Origin: Acidobacteriaceae bacterium
GTDB lineage: Bacteria; Acidobacteriota; Terriglobia; Bryobacterales; Bryobacteraceae
DNA: 44,544 nt
Direction: 5' to 3'
Assembly (NCBI GenBank): GCA_903970405.1
Contig: CAJCIT010000102.1
Coordinates: 1 to 44,544 of the forward strand
In this document: positions 15,862 to 24,331 of the stretch, in pieces
Numbering within the stretch: the stretch's first letter is position 1
How the letters are laid out: every line of letters begins with the position of its first letter
The notes under the pieces: generated by a model
What the model was told of the DNA's origin: nothing
Database searches by the model: none
Seen by the model: only the letters and a program-made list of their open reading frames with translations
Made by a program: the position numbers and the translations under genes

Positions 15862-18093
15862 TTATTCGGATGGCTTGGTGGGCGGCGTTGCGGCGGCGGG
15901 CGCAGCAGGCTGCTCCACGGGTTTTTCAGCGTTCAACACCGCGAGCGTGGTCCGCGGGAATGCGAACTTCTTTCCGAATTCGTCGATCACGTTGACCTGG
16001 CAAATATACTTTCCGGGGTCCAGTTTGTTCACCGGTATTTGGATATTCACAGGAAGCACTCCCGGCCGGTCCGCTAACATCCGCCCGGCCCGGACGGTGG
16101 CCGATTGAAAGATCTTCTTCTCACCGCTATAGAACGCCAGATTGGCCATCACGCCGGCTACGCGATAGTTCTCCGGCAGCGATTCGGGAATGGTTGGATC
16201 GTAAACCTCGAGGTAAACCATCAGATTCTGGCCCTCCCGGAATGCGCGAGTAATGTTCGGGACAATCTTCTCTCCTTGAGCATTGATCAATGGATTCTGC
16301 TTGATCAGTTTCTTGTCCTTCTCCGCGGTGGCGATCTGCTGCTTCACCGGCTCGCGTTGATTGCTGAAAATCGGCGTGCTGATGCGCAACGCGGCGCCTG
16401 CGGAAAGGTCGGGAATCAAAAAGGGCGATTCAAACGTCCCGGCTTTCCCTTCGCCATTCTCGCGAACCACGAAACGCAACGTATACTTGCCGGGCGGAAG
16501 AGTGAATCCGGTATCGTATTGGATCTGCCGGTGCTGTACCGTGGTCGCCACGTCCGAACTGAGTTTGATCGGAATTGTGTCGCGCACAACAGCGGCGGCG
16601 CGGCCTCGGGCATCGCGGATCTGGCCGATAAAATCGAGCTCCGTGGCCTGCTTCGAACCCTTCCCTTTCAGGATCAGCGCGCTGCCCGGAATGCGCGCCG
16701 AAATCGGAACGAAGTATTTGTCCTTGGCCAGCCGGAAGTAATCCACCTCCACCGCCAGCGGCAGGTCCGTCACCGGGTTATCGCTTTCAAGAGCCGTCTG
16801 CAACTGCGTTTCTTTGTCTGAGCCGGAGAGCCTCGCAAACGTCGTAGGTCCGTAGTAACCCTGGCGGTAATCGAGCTTCGGCTTGAGAGCGGCAATCTGC
16901 GGCGATAGCTTCACGGTGATCTTTCGATAACGCCCGTCCTGTGCCGTGTTCGTGCTGGCGTAAGCCAGGATGTAATAAGTCCCAATGTCTTTCTGGACCT
17001 GCTTGATTCCCTCGGTCAGATCGTTGGAATCGAGCAGCGCTTTCCCGCCTGTGTCGTCAGCCAGGGTAGACAGCGTTTCCTGCTGATTGTCGAAGTTATT
17101 GCGGAGCGACTGCTGACCCGCTCCACTGTAAAGGTTAGAGCCGGCTGCTGCGGCCTGCGATGCGTCGCCGCCCGGAATCTGAGTGGAGAGTCCACGCACG
17201 TCAATGGGATAGAAGGAGACGTTCGAGCGCACCGCGACATTGACCGTGGCGCGGAGCTGCGATTGATTCTCGACGCCGGTCTTCTGCACGCCCGAAGAAA
17301 GATAGACCAGCGCCTTCTTCTCCGGGAAGCGTCCCAGTTGGCGCGCTGCATCTTCAAGAGAAGCGAGCTTTTGATCGGTGTTGAAGATATTGAACTCGGT
17401 GTCGTCGGCGACGAAGGATCCGCTGACGTCCTGCGAGTCCGCGCCGGTGTCGCCCATGGTCGCGCTTTCACTGGAGTCGCCAATCCGCAATTTATCGAGA
17501 GTCGTGAGAATCAGGTCCCGGTCGCCGGTGAAGTCGAGCAGGGTCTGGAGCGAGCTGCCATAAACCAGGATCGAGACCAGATCGCTGGCCGTGATTTGCG
17601 TCTTGACGAACTTGACGGCCGCATCCCGGGCGTGAATCTGATCGGCCGGTTGCATGGATGACATGTCAAAGAAAAAGGCAATCAGACGGCGGTCCTGAAA
17701 CTTCGCGATCGACTTCTTCTTGTTCTTTTCGTCGTCCGGGTTATAGCCCTTCGGTTCCGGCGGATGTGGCTCCGTGTCGGCCGATTTGAACTCCGGCATC
17801 ACCTTGTCATCCAGACGCTGCAGATCGACGGACTGTAGCGTCTGGAGCTTACCGTCTTCATAGACCTGAAAATCGTTCTTTGTGAGAGTCTCAATCGGCT
17901 TGCCATCGTGTCCGATGACGGAAACATTGACGATGACGATGTTGGCGGTGGTCGAAAACGTATAGGTCTTTTGAGGCGCCTGCGGAGATCGTGCGGCCGA
18001 GGAATCCTGAGCTCCGATGGGTTGGCCCGCAGCCAGGAGGATTGACAGAATGAGCGCGGTGGAACATTGCCTCGACGGCGAATGGCTCTGCAT
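15862..18093 (-). CDS. Secreted VWFA-domain protein, acidobacterial type (TIGR03436)
   Basis: 743 residues with a signal peptide (ALILSILLAAGQPIGAQ). An N-terminal beta domain typical of the family (VIVNVSVIGHDGKPIETLTK then NDFQVYEDGKLQTLQSVDL) precedes a von Willebrand A domain (RLIAFFFDMSSMQPADQ, with a D-x-S MIDAS start; LVYLSSGVQKTG; NVSFYPIDVRGL). Long beta-sandwich regions follow, and the tail is Ala/Pro-rich. Such proteins are expanded in Acidobacteriota and are thought to bind surface or periplasmic ligands. It starts where the upstream TonB receptor stops (TAATG overlap at 18093), so the two are translationally coupled. Confidence 0.9.
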   Translation of the reverse strand: MQSHSPSRQCSTALILSILLAAGQPIGAQDSSAARSPQAPQKTYTFSTTANIVIVNVSVIGHDGKPIETLTKNDFQVYEDGKLQTLQSVDLQRLDDKVMPEFKSADTEPHPPEPKGYNPDDEKNKKKSIAKFQDRRLIAFFFDMSSMQPADQIHARDAAVKFVKTQITASDLVSILVYGSSLQTLLDFTGDRDLILTTLDKLRIGDSSESATMGDTGADSQDVSGSFVADDTEFNIFNTDQKLASLEDAARQLGRFPEKKALVYLSSGVQKTGVENQSQLRATVNVAVRSNVSFYPIDVRGLSTQIPGGDASQAAAAGSNLYSGAGQQSLRNNFDNQQETLSTLADDTGGKALLDSNDLTEGIKQVQKDIGTYYILAYASTNTAQDGRYRKITVKLSPQIAALKPKLDYRQGYYGPTTFARLSGSDKETQLQTALESDNPVTDLPLAVEVDYFRLAKDKYFVPISARIPGSALILKGKGSKQATELDFIGQIRDARGRAAAVVRDTIPIKLSSDVATTVQHRQIQYDTGFTLPPGKYTLRFVVRENGEGKAGTFESPFLIPDLSAGAALRISTPIFSNQREPVKQQIATAEKDKKLIKQNPLINAQGEKIVPNITRAFREGQNLMVYLEVYDPTIPESLPENYRVAGVMANLAFYSGEKKIFQSATVRAGRMLADRPGVLPVNIQIPVNKLDPGKYICQVNVIDEFGKKFAFPRTTLAVLNAEKPVEQPAAPAAATPPTKPSE

Positions 18094-21000
18094 TAGAACC
18101 GGTACCTCATCACGATGTCCATGCTGCGCATCGAACCGGCCGCGGAAGGCAGACCGTAGTCGCTGGCATTGACCACCGTGTACACGTTCGAATAATTGAC
18201 GTGATTGACCACGTTATTGGCCTCCCAGCGAAACTCCAGACGGCGCCGGGTTTCACCGCCGATCTGGAAGGCCCGTCCAAAGGTGAGGTTGAGCGCCACC
18301 AAATCAGGTCCCGGGATGGTATTCCGGCCGGCGTTGCCAAACTGGCCCGCGGGCGGCACAGCGAACGCTGAAAGATTGAAGAGGCCCGTGCCGTCATCAA
18401 CGGGAAGTCCGGTTGCGTCAGCACGGCCGCTGCCTGTGCCGCCTGTCTGAGCAAGGTTATTGGCCTGATTTCCCAGTACCCGCGCCGTCAACGGAGTGCC
18501 CGTTTCAGCCGTCAACCCGCCGGTCAGTGTCCAATCCTTGAAAGCTCGGCCCTGCCAGGAGGACGGCGGGATACGCGAAGTGCCGGAGGCTACGGGAGAC
18601 GTCAGGATGAACGTGCCGTTAAAAGTATGCCGCCGGTCAAAACTGGAGAGGCCGCGCTCAGCCGAAAGGTCGAGCCAGTTTTGAGCAACCGTGTTCCCCG
18701 CTCCTCCGAATGACGAGGAGTCATCGATCGATTTTCCAAACTGATAGGAAGAGGTAAACGAAATGCCATGCCGGAAGCGCTGCGTCAATTGCGTCTGCAG
18801 CGCGTTGTAGCTGGAATCGCCATTCGATTCATCGTAGCTATAGCCCGTAATGTTCGACGATGTGAAATGCTGCGGCGCCGTGCCGGGCGGACCTTCATTC
18901 GGCACAATCAGAACGTCAAGCCCGGTGCCCTTGGTGCCGAGGTACGTGACGTTGAGAAAGAGTCCCTTGCCCAGATCGTGTTGAATGCTGGCATTCCAGG
19001 TGATCGCGTACGGGGTCCGGTAGTTCTTTTCGACGGCGTAGGTATTCGTTACCTCACCGGTTGTCGCGGTGGTGAATCCTGAGGCCAGCGTGAGGACATC
19101 CTCGGGACTGCTCTCCACGCTGCTGGATTTAGCAAAGGGCGGCTGTTGCGCCAAGTTGGATGGGAAGTTAAAGTACGCCTGGCCGTTGTAATACATGCCG
19201 AAGCCGGCCCGAAGCAACAAGGAGTGTTTCTGGTGCGGGACCTTCCAGGCCACGCCGACGCGCGGCGAAAAATCTTTGTAGTCCGGGTTGATCAATCCCA
19301 CCGGAAATTGACCGCTGAAGGGGCCGATGGAGCCGGGCGTCACCACGGCGACCGTTGAGAAATCGGGTCCAATGTCCAGGTTGGCCATGCGTCCATATTC
19401 TTCGGTAAAAGGCGAGAAGAATTCATATCGGAGGCCGATGGTCAGCGTGAGGCTCGAGCTCACCTGCCAGTTATCCGTCACGAAAGCGCTATAGACATTG
19501 TTCGTGAAGTACGTGGCGGTGTCGCCATAACGGATGGAGGCGGATTGAGGAAGGCCCAGCAGGAAGTCGGCAAAATCGTAGCCGGTGCCCGGGACCGCAA
19601 CTCCGTTAATCAGCTCGCTGGTGGCCTCACCTGAGAAATTGAAAGCGCCACGGCCATTGGCGTTAGAGACAGTCGATAGATCGTTACGGCGATAGTCGAT
19701 GCCGAATTGGACGTTATGGCGGCCCCTAATCATCGAAAAAGTGTCGCCCGCTTCATCGCTGTGGTTCCGGGTGAGGATAGAGTTGCTGTCGCTGAGCGCG
19801 CCGAAATTTGTGAAGTTCAGGTTGGGCGGCCCGTAATTCAGAGGATTATTCGACGTGCCTAGAATTCCGAGTTCGGCTGCGACATCCACGCCATCGGCGA
19901 AGTACGGGTCCGTCCGATTTACGTTTCGATTGAAGACCACCCGCAGATTATTGATGAGCGTGGAGGAGATGTTGCGGGTATATTGCAACTGGAGATTGAA
20001 GCCATAGCCGTGGACGGTATCGAAGAATTGGAATGGCTGCGCCGTCTGCGCGTCGCGCCGCTGGTAATTCATGTTAAACGCCAGGCGATCCTTCTTCGTG
20101 ATATTGCGCTGGATGCGGAAGCCTACGTTATCGGTATCGCTTGCAGGCGAGGCCAGATATTGGTAGTTATTCACCTGTCCGGGTTGGTTGGCGTGAGGAA
20201 TAAAGGCAAGCAAGCCCGTGGCGATGGGACTGATTTGGGTGAACGGAATGATGTTGCCCGGATACGGTTGATGTGTGGCGGGATCGAAGATCTGAACGCC
20301 GGTGACGCCGCCGCCGGATGAGGTGCCCTGCACGGCTTGTGAAAAATTGCCTTCGCGCTCAAGATCGGTGGGCACGGTGGCGACCGCTGAGTAAGGGTTT
20401 CGCTGGCGCGTGCCGAAATAGCTCAGGAAGAAGAACGTGCTGGGATCCTTCACCAGCTTCGGAATAACCAGCGGACCGCCCGCGTTCAGACTGAAGCGGC
20501 TTTGAGCGTACGCCGGTTCCGGAACGCTTTGGCCGGTGAGCGAAGCGGGCTTCGCATCCCAGATGGAGTTATTGAGGGTGAAAGAGAGCTGTCCGCGGAT
20601 TTGATTCTGTTGGCGTCGATTGCCGAATTGTCCTCGTGGCCTCCCATCGGCGCCCATGGTGCCGCGCTGGCCGGGACCACCCTGGCCGCCCCGTCCGCCG
20701 AAGCCGCCGCCTCCACCGAATCCTCCTCCGCCAAAACCGCCGCCAGGTCCACCGAAGCCGCCACCGGGACCGCCTCCCTGTTGCCCAAACCCCGGATTCT
20801 GCCCGCCCGGTGCATTGGGGTCGCCGGGCCCGTTCATGCCCATGCCCGGTCCAAACTGCGGAATCGCCTGAGCGTCGGCCTGCGCGTTGGGGTTCAGACC
20901 CGAACTCAAACTTCCCTGAATGATAAAGGATTCGTTGGGGTCGGAAGAACCGCCCTGAGAGCCGATCGCCGGAGTCTCGCTTTGAATCATGCTCTCCAGT

Positions 21001-21410
21001 TGCGCGCTCTGTTGCTGAGCTTGGCCCGTGCCTCCCGCGGCGTTTCCTCCCGCCGCGCCTCCTGCCGCACCCGCGGTCTGGACCATTCTCCGGAAGCGTT
21101 GGAGCGTTTGCGACTCTTCGAGCTGAACTGAAAAGTTGACCGGCTTCGTGGTGGACGCATAGTCCACGTCCTGCTTCAAACTCTGAAATCCGAACATTTG
21201 CACTTCAACGCTCCACGTTCCCGCGCTGAGCGGCGGAAATGTGTAGTGCCCGTCGCCATCGGTAACAGTGGAAACAGTCTTCTCTCCCTGCGTGGCCGTG
21301 ACGGTGGCGCCGGGGATGGGCTGAGTGCCGGAGCGCACAAATCCGCTTTGGGCCCGGAGACCCGCGGCGGAGACCAATAGGGTAAGCCACGCAAGGAGGA
21401 TGAGGCGCAA
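18093..21410 (-). CDS. TonB-dependent receptor-like protein with carboxypeptidase-regulatory-like domain
   Basis: 1105 residues. A signal peptide (1-20) is followed by a carboxypeptidase regulatory-like Ig domain (about 25-95, PIPGATVTATQGEKTV, TDGDGHYTFPPLSAGTW). A low-complexity Gly/Ala/Gln-rich region (about 112-270) contains runs of GGG, GFGG and GGPG. The rest is an outer-membrane beta-barrel ending in ...DIVMRYRF with a terminal Phe, the BamA recognition signature. Barrel motifs of the acidobacterial 'Oar-like' receptors are visible (GLRYEFFSPFTEEYGRMANL, LLRAGFGMYYNGQAY, SYNALQTQLTQRFRHGISF). No classical TonB box can be assigned. The substrate is unknown; such receptors often import oligosaccharides or peptides. 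Confidence 0.92.
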   Translation of the reverse strand: MRLILLAWLTLLVSAAGLRAQSGFVRSGTQPIPGATVTATQGEKTVSTVTDGDGHYTFPPLSAGTWSVEVQMFGFQSLKQDVDYASTTKPVNFSVQLEESQTLQRFRRMVQTAGAAGGAAGGNAAGGTGQAQQQSAQLESMIQSETPAIGSQGGSSDPNESFIIQGSLSSGLNPNAQADAQAIPQFGPGMGMNGPGDPNAPGGQNPGFGQQGGGPGGGFGGPGGGFGGGGFGGGGGFGGRGGQGGPGQRGTMGADGRPRGQFGNRRQQNQIRGQLSFTLNNSIWDAKPASLTGQSVPEPAYAQSRFSLNAGGPLVIPKLVKDPSTFFFLSYFGTRQRNPYSAVATVPTDLEREGNFSQAVQGTSSGGGVTGVQIFDPATHQPYPGNIIPFTQISPIATGLLAFIPHANQPGQVNNYQYLASPASDTDNVGFRIQRNITKKDRLAFNMNYQRRDAQTAQPFQFFDTVHGYGFNLQLQYTRNISSTLINNLRVVFNRNVNRTDPYFADGVDVAAELGILGTSNNPLNYGPPNLNFTNFGALSDSNSILTRNHSDEAGDTFSMIRGRHNVQFGIDYRRNDLSTVSNANGRGAFNFSGEATSELINGVAVPGTGYDFADFLLGLPQSASIRYGDTATYFTNNVYSAFVTDNWQVSSSLTLTIGLRYEFFSPFTEEYGRMANLDIGPDFSTVAVVTPGSIGPFSGQFPVGLINPDYKDFSPRVGVAWKVPHQKHSLLLRAGFGMYYNGQAYFNFPSNLAQQPPFAKSSSVESSPEDVLTLASGFTTATTGEVTNTYAVEKNYRTPYAITWNASIQHDLGKGLFLNVTYLGTKGTGLDVLIVPNEGPPGTAPQHFTSSNITGYSYDESNGDSSYNALQTQLTQRFRHGISFTSSYQFGKSIDDSSSFGGAGNTVAQNWLDLSAERGLSSFDRRHTFNGTFILTSPVASGTSRIPPSSWQGRAFKDWTLTGGLTAETGTPLTARVLGNQANNLAQTGGTGSGRADATGLPVDDGTGLFNLSAFAVPPAGQFGNAGRNTIPGPDLVALNLTFGRAFQIGGETRRRLEFRWEANNVVNHVNYSNVYTVVNASDYGLPSAAGSMRSMDIVMRYRF

Positions 21411-21429
21411 AGGGGATTGTCCTTAGCTC

Positions 21430-21804
21430 TTAGTTCACGCGCTTAGCGGTTGTTTCGCGGGCTTGGCCGTTCGGTCCGGTCCACGCGAGCTTCAGCGTGT
21501 CGCCGTCAATGGTGCCAGTGTACTTCATGGTGAACGAATCCCCGCCTCTGGAACGGGTGACCTCAAAGCTGATGTTGTTGCCATCCACCTTGCCATTTTG
21601 AATGGGCGTCTCGCCGCCGCGCCCTCCAGACACGGTGCCGGTGAGTGTCGACCCATCCACTTTCAGATCATAGGTCTGTTTCATCGTGTTGCCGTCGCGG
21701 CCCGGCATCTCAGCCACCCACTTTCCGGCCGCATCGGCTGCGGCAAGAACTGTGGCAAGACCCAGTAGAAAAGTGGCTGCGGCCACTCGAATCAGGTTTT
21801 TCAT
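21430..21804 (-). CDS. Small secreted beta-rich protein
   Basis: 124 residues. A signal peptide (VAAATFLLGLATVLAAADA) is followed by about 100 residues with alternating strands: GKWVAEMPGRDG, YDLKVDGSTLTGTVSG, GKVDGNNISFEV, YTGTIDGDTLKLAW. The pattern suggests a small lipocalin/streptavidin-like barrel; proteins of this type are common in Acidobacteriota and uncharacterised. A good ribosome site (GAGGAG, 8 bases) precedes the ATG. The gene lies 19 bases upstream of the TonB receptor, probably in the same operon. It resembles the protein at 32175-32582. Confidence 0.83.
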   Translation of the reverse strand: MKNLIRVAAATFLLGLATVLAAADAAGKWVAEMPGRDGNTMKQTYDLKVDGSTLTGTVSGGRGGETPIQNGKVDGNNISFEVTRSRGGDSFTMKYTGTIDGDTLKLAWTGPNGQARETTAKRVN

Positions 21805-21820
21805 GGTATTTCTCCTCGTT

Positions 21821-21870
21821 GGTTTGACAGGGTTGGTTTGACAGGGTTGGTTTAACAGGGTTGGTTTAAC
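21821..21870. repeat. 14-bp tandem direct repeat in leader of minus-strand operon
   Basis: The unit GGTTTGACAGGGTT occurs at 21821-21834 and 21835-21848, then with one change (GGTTTAACAGGGTT) at 21849-21862, and a partial GGTTTAAC follows at 21863-21870. In gene orientation it reads AACCCTGTCAAACC, with the proximal copy ending immediately before the GAGGAG ribosome site of the 21804 gene. Helically spaced copies could be protein-binding sites or an RNA leader element; slippage expansion is also possible. Confidence 0.85.
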
Positions 21871-22012
21871 TCGTTCCGCCTTGAATGCCCGGCGGGACGC
21901 GCAAGCGCTCAGACGGGCCGGTTCATTAGTTTGTACGTCCTGCCTGCTCTTAGGGTTGACTGTTTCGCTTCGGCAGGGTGTTAATTTTTGTTGATTTGAT
22001 AGGTTGGAGCAG

Positions 22013-22513
22013 ATGTCGCTCGATTTAGAAACAATCCGTGCGGAGATGTTGAGCTATCTACAGGCCAATGACTTCGCGGTGTTTTACGGATACTCCCGCA
22101 TGCTGGACTCCCTGCCGTTTGTGTATTGGGACGTCGATAGTCATCCGGATTTTCGCGCTTTTCTGGACGTCGCGGGAAAGGCGGGAGTGAAGCTGGTGGT
22201 CTTTCATTACCGCGCCTTCACGCTGGATCAGATTGACGACGCACTGGAGCGGCTGGAGCACACCACGATGACCCGCGAGGAAAAGCGGAGTTTTGAGATG
22301 CGGCTGCGGGAGCTGCAAGCCTACGAAGGCTTCACCTGTACGGTGGAGCTGACCTTCGACTTCGAAGGGCGTATCTACATTTTTGAGCTGAGGACCGATT
22401 GGTATCAGAGTCTGGGCGAGATCCTTTCCGAGATCGACGAAACCACCGACTACGACGATGACGAAGACGAGGAGGACCAGGGTCCGATGCCGGGGTACTT
22501 TTCCAAGAATTGA
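22013..22513 (+). CDS. Conserved-looking protein of unknown function with acidic tail
   Basis: 166 residues from the ATG at 22013 with a nearby GGAG; a TTG at 22004 would add three. It is soluble with no signal or membrane segment. The body reads as an alpha/beta domain (VFYGYSRMLDSLPFVYWDVD, GKAGVKLVVFHYRAFTLDQI, YEGFTCTVELTFDFEGRIYI). The C-terminus is an acidic run (DETTDYDDDEDEEDQG). No family is recognised. Its TGA overlaps the TTG start of recJ, so it may be functionally linked to RecJ. Confidence 0.7.
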   Translation: MSLDLETIRAEMLSYLQANDFAVFYGYSRMLDSLPFVYWDVDSHPDFRAFLDVAGKAGVKLVVFHYRAFTLDQIDDALERLEHTTMTREEKRSFEMRLRELQAYEGFTCTVELTFDFEGRIYIFELRTDWYQSLGEILSEIDETTDYDDDEDEEDQGPMPGYFSKN

Positions 22514-24312
22514 CGAACCCTTCAGAGCCGCGACCGTTTTCCCGAGCGGTGGCGCGGTGGATCGCCCCGGCGGCGGCGCCTTCTCTCGCTTCAGCGTTGC
22601 AGAATGAGTTGAAGATCAGCGCGCTGGCGGCCCGGATTCTGGTGCAGCGCGGCTTCACCGCCCCGGCCGCTGCGCGTGCGTTCCTTGCGCCCGATCTAAC
22701 GCAGCTCAACGATCCTTTCGCGATGCGCGATATGGATCGCGCCGTTGCCCGCCTGAAGCACGCCCTTGACGCCAGGGAGCCGATTCTGCTTTACGGCGAC
22801 TATGACGTGGACGGGACCACATCCATTGTCATCCTCAAGAAAGCCCTTGAAATCCTCGACGGGCGCGTGGATTGGCACATTCCTCACCGGCTCAAGGATG
22901 GCTATGGGATGCACCCGGAGGCGATTGAACGGGCCGCCAAACAGGGCATCCGGTTGATTGTCAGCGTGGATACGGGAATCCGCGCAGCCGCCGTAGTGGG
23001 GCGGGCGCGCGAGTTGGGCATGGATGTGATTGTGACTGACCATCACCTGCCCGAAGAAGCCCTGCCGCCGGCATTCGCGGTGCTGAATCCGAACCGGCCT
23101 GGCTGCCGGTATCCCGAGAAGAACCTCTGCGGCGCGGGCGTGGCTCTCAAGCTGATTCAGGGGCTGCTGAGCGTAAGCGGGCTGACTGCGGAACGGCGGC
23201 GCGCGCTACTCGATTCATTTCTCAAACTGGTGGCGGTAGCGACTGTCGCCGACATTGTGCCCCTGACCGGTGAGAATCGCGTCATCGTGCGCCGAGGACT
23301 TTCGGGCCTCGCCATCGTCCGGAATGAGGGATTAAAGGCGCTGCTCTCGGTGGCCGGATTTGCGGAGGGAGACTGTCCCTCCGCGGGCCAGGTAGCTTTC
23401 CGGTTGGCGCCGCGCATTAACGCCGCCGGCCGCATGGCCAGCGCAGCGGACGTCATTGAACTCTTCTCTACTGTCGACGGCGCGCGGGCGCGCGTCATTG
23501 CCCAACAGCTCGATCTTCTCAATCGAGAGAGGCAGGACGAGGAATCGTCAACCGTTGAACAAATTTTGAAGGAGTGCGCCGCAACGGAGTTCGATCACAC
23601 TCAGCCGGCGCTGGTGTTCGCGCAGCCGGGTTGGCACTTGGGCGTGGTCGGCATTGTCGCCAGCCGGTTGGTGGAGCGATTCAGCCGCCCGGTGTTTGTC
23701 CTATCGGAAGGGCGTGAGGAAGGGCATTATGCGGGCTCCGGGCGCAGTGTCCCTGATTTTCATATCTTGGAAGCCCTGGAGAGCATGCCGGACCTGTTCA
23801 AGAAATTCGGCGGCCATCGGCAGGCTGCGGGCCTCACGATTGAGGCCGCGCGGATTGAGGAGTTTCGCCGGCGCTTCACCGCATTCGCGAAGTCGGTACT
23901 GCGGCCCGAGGATTTGTGTCCGCGCCTTCTGGTGGATGCGGAAGCGCGTTTCGACGAGTTAACTGAGCAGGCCGTGGCGGACGTGTTCGAATTGGCGCCG
24001 TTTGGCGCTGGGAATCCGGCGCCTCTGTTGCAGGCAAACTGCGTTGAGGTGGCGGGCCCGCCCACTCTGATGAGCGAAGGGAAGCACTGCCGGATCCCTT
24101 TCCGCCAAGGACGGCGCGTTCTGACGATGAAAGCCTGGGGTTTCGGGGACCGCGCCGCACAGTTCATCAAGGGCAGCAGGTTCGATGTGCTGTTTCAGGT
24201 GGAAGAGGACGCCTATGCGCGCAAGCAGGGATATGGGACCTGGAGCGCCACGCTGAAGGATTTCCGGCCCAGTGGAGCAGAGGCGGCCGCCGTAGAGACC
24301 GCCGCGCGTTAA
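22510..24312 (+). CDS. recJ: Single-stranded-DNA-specific exonuclease RecJ
   Basis: 600 residues. It degrades single-stranded DNA 5' to 3' in recombination and mismatch or base-excision repair. DHH phosphoesterase motifs are present: motif I GDYDVDG (96-102), D154 in VSVDTGI, and DHH at 177-179 in VTDHHLP. The DHHA1 region has GWHLGVVGIVASRLVERFSR, GSGRSVPDFHILEAL and FGGHRQAAGL. An OB-fold C-terminus with FELAPFGAGNPAPLL follows. The start is a TTG overlapping the previous stop (TTGA), which implies translational coupling. Confidence 0.95.
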   Translation: MTNPSEPRPFSRAVARWIAPAAAPSLASALQNELKISALAARILVQRGFTAPAAARAFLAPDLTQLNDPFAMRDMDRAVARLKHALDAREPILLYGDYDVDGTTSIVILKKALEILDGRVDWHIPHRLKDGYGMHPEAIERAAKQGIRLIVSVDTGIRAAAVVGRARELGMDVIVTDHHLPEEALPPAFAVLNPNRPGCRYPEKNLCGAGVALKLIQGLLSVSGLTAERRRALLDSFLKLVAVATVADIVPLTGENRVIVRRGLSGLAIVRNEGLKALLSVAGFAEGDCPSAGQVAFRLAPRINAAGRMASAADVIELFSTVDGARARVIAQQLDLLNRERQDEESSTVEQILKECAATEFDHTQPALVFAQPGWHLGVVGIVASRLVERFSRPVFVLSEGREEGHYAGSGRSVPDFHILEALESMPDLFKKFGGHRQAAGLTIEAARIEEFRRRFTAFAKSVLRPEDLCPRLLVDAEARFDELTEQAVADVFELAPFGAGNPAPLLQANCVEVAGPPTLMSEGKHCRIPFRQGRRVLTMKAWGFGDRAAQFIKGSRFDVLFQVEEDAYARKQGYGTWSATLKDFRPSGAEAAAVETAAR

Positions 24313-24331
24313 CATACGTGTGTCAGGGCCT

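Noticed and set aside
20502-21131. Plus-strand frames opposite the Gly-rich region of the TonB receptor (Pro/Ala-rich)
   Set aside because: Pro-rich antisense of Gly codons; no start context.
22004-22012. TTG start for the gene upstream of recJ
   Set aside because: The ATG at 22013 is a better start codon; the difference is only three residues.
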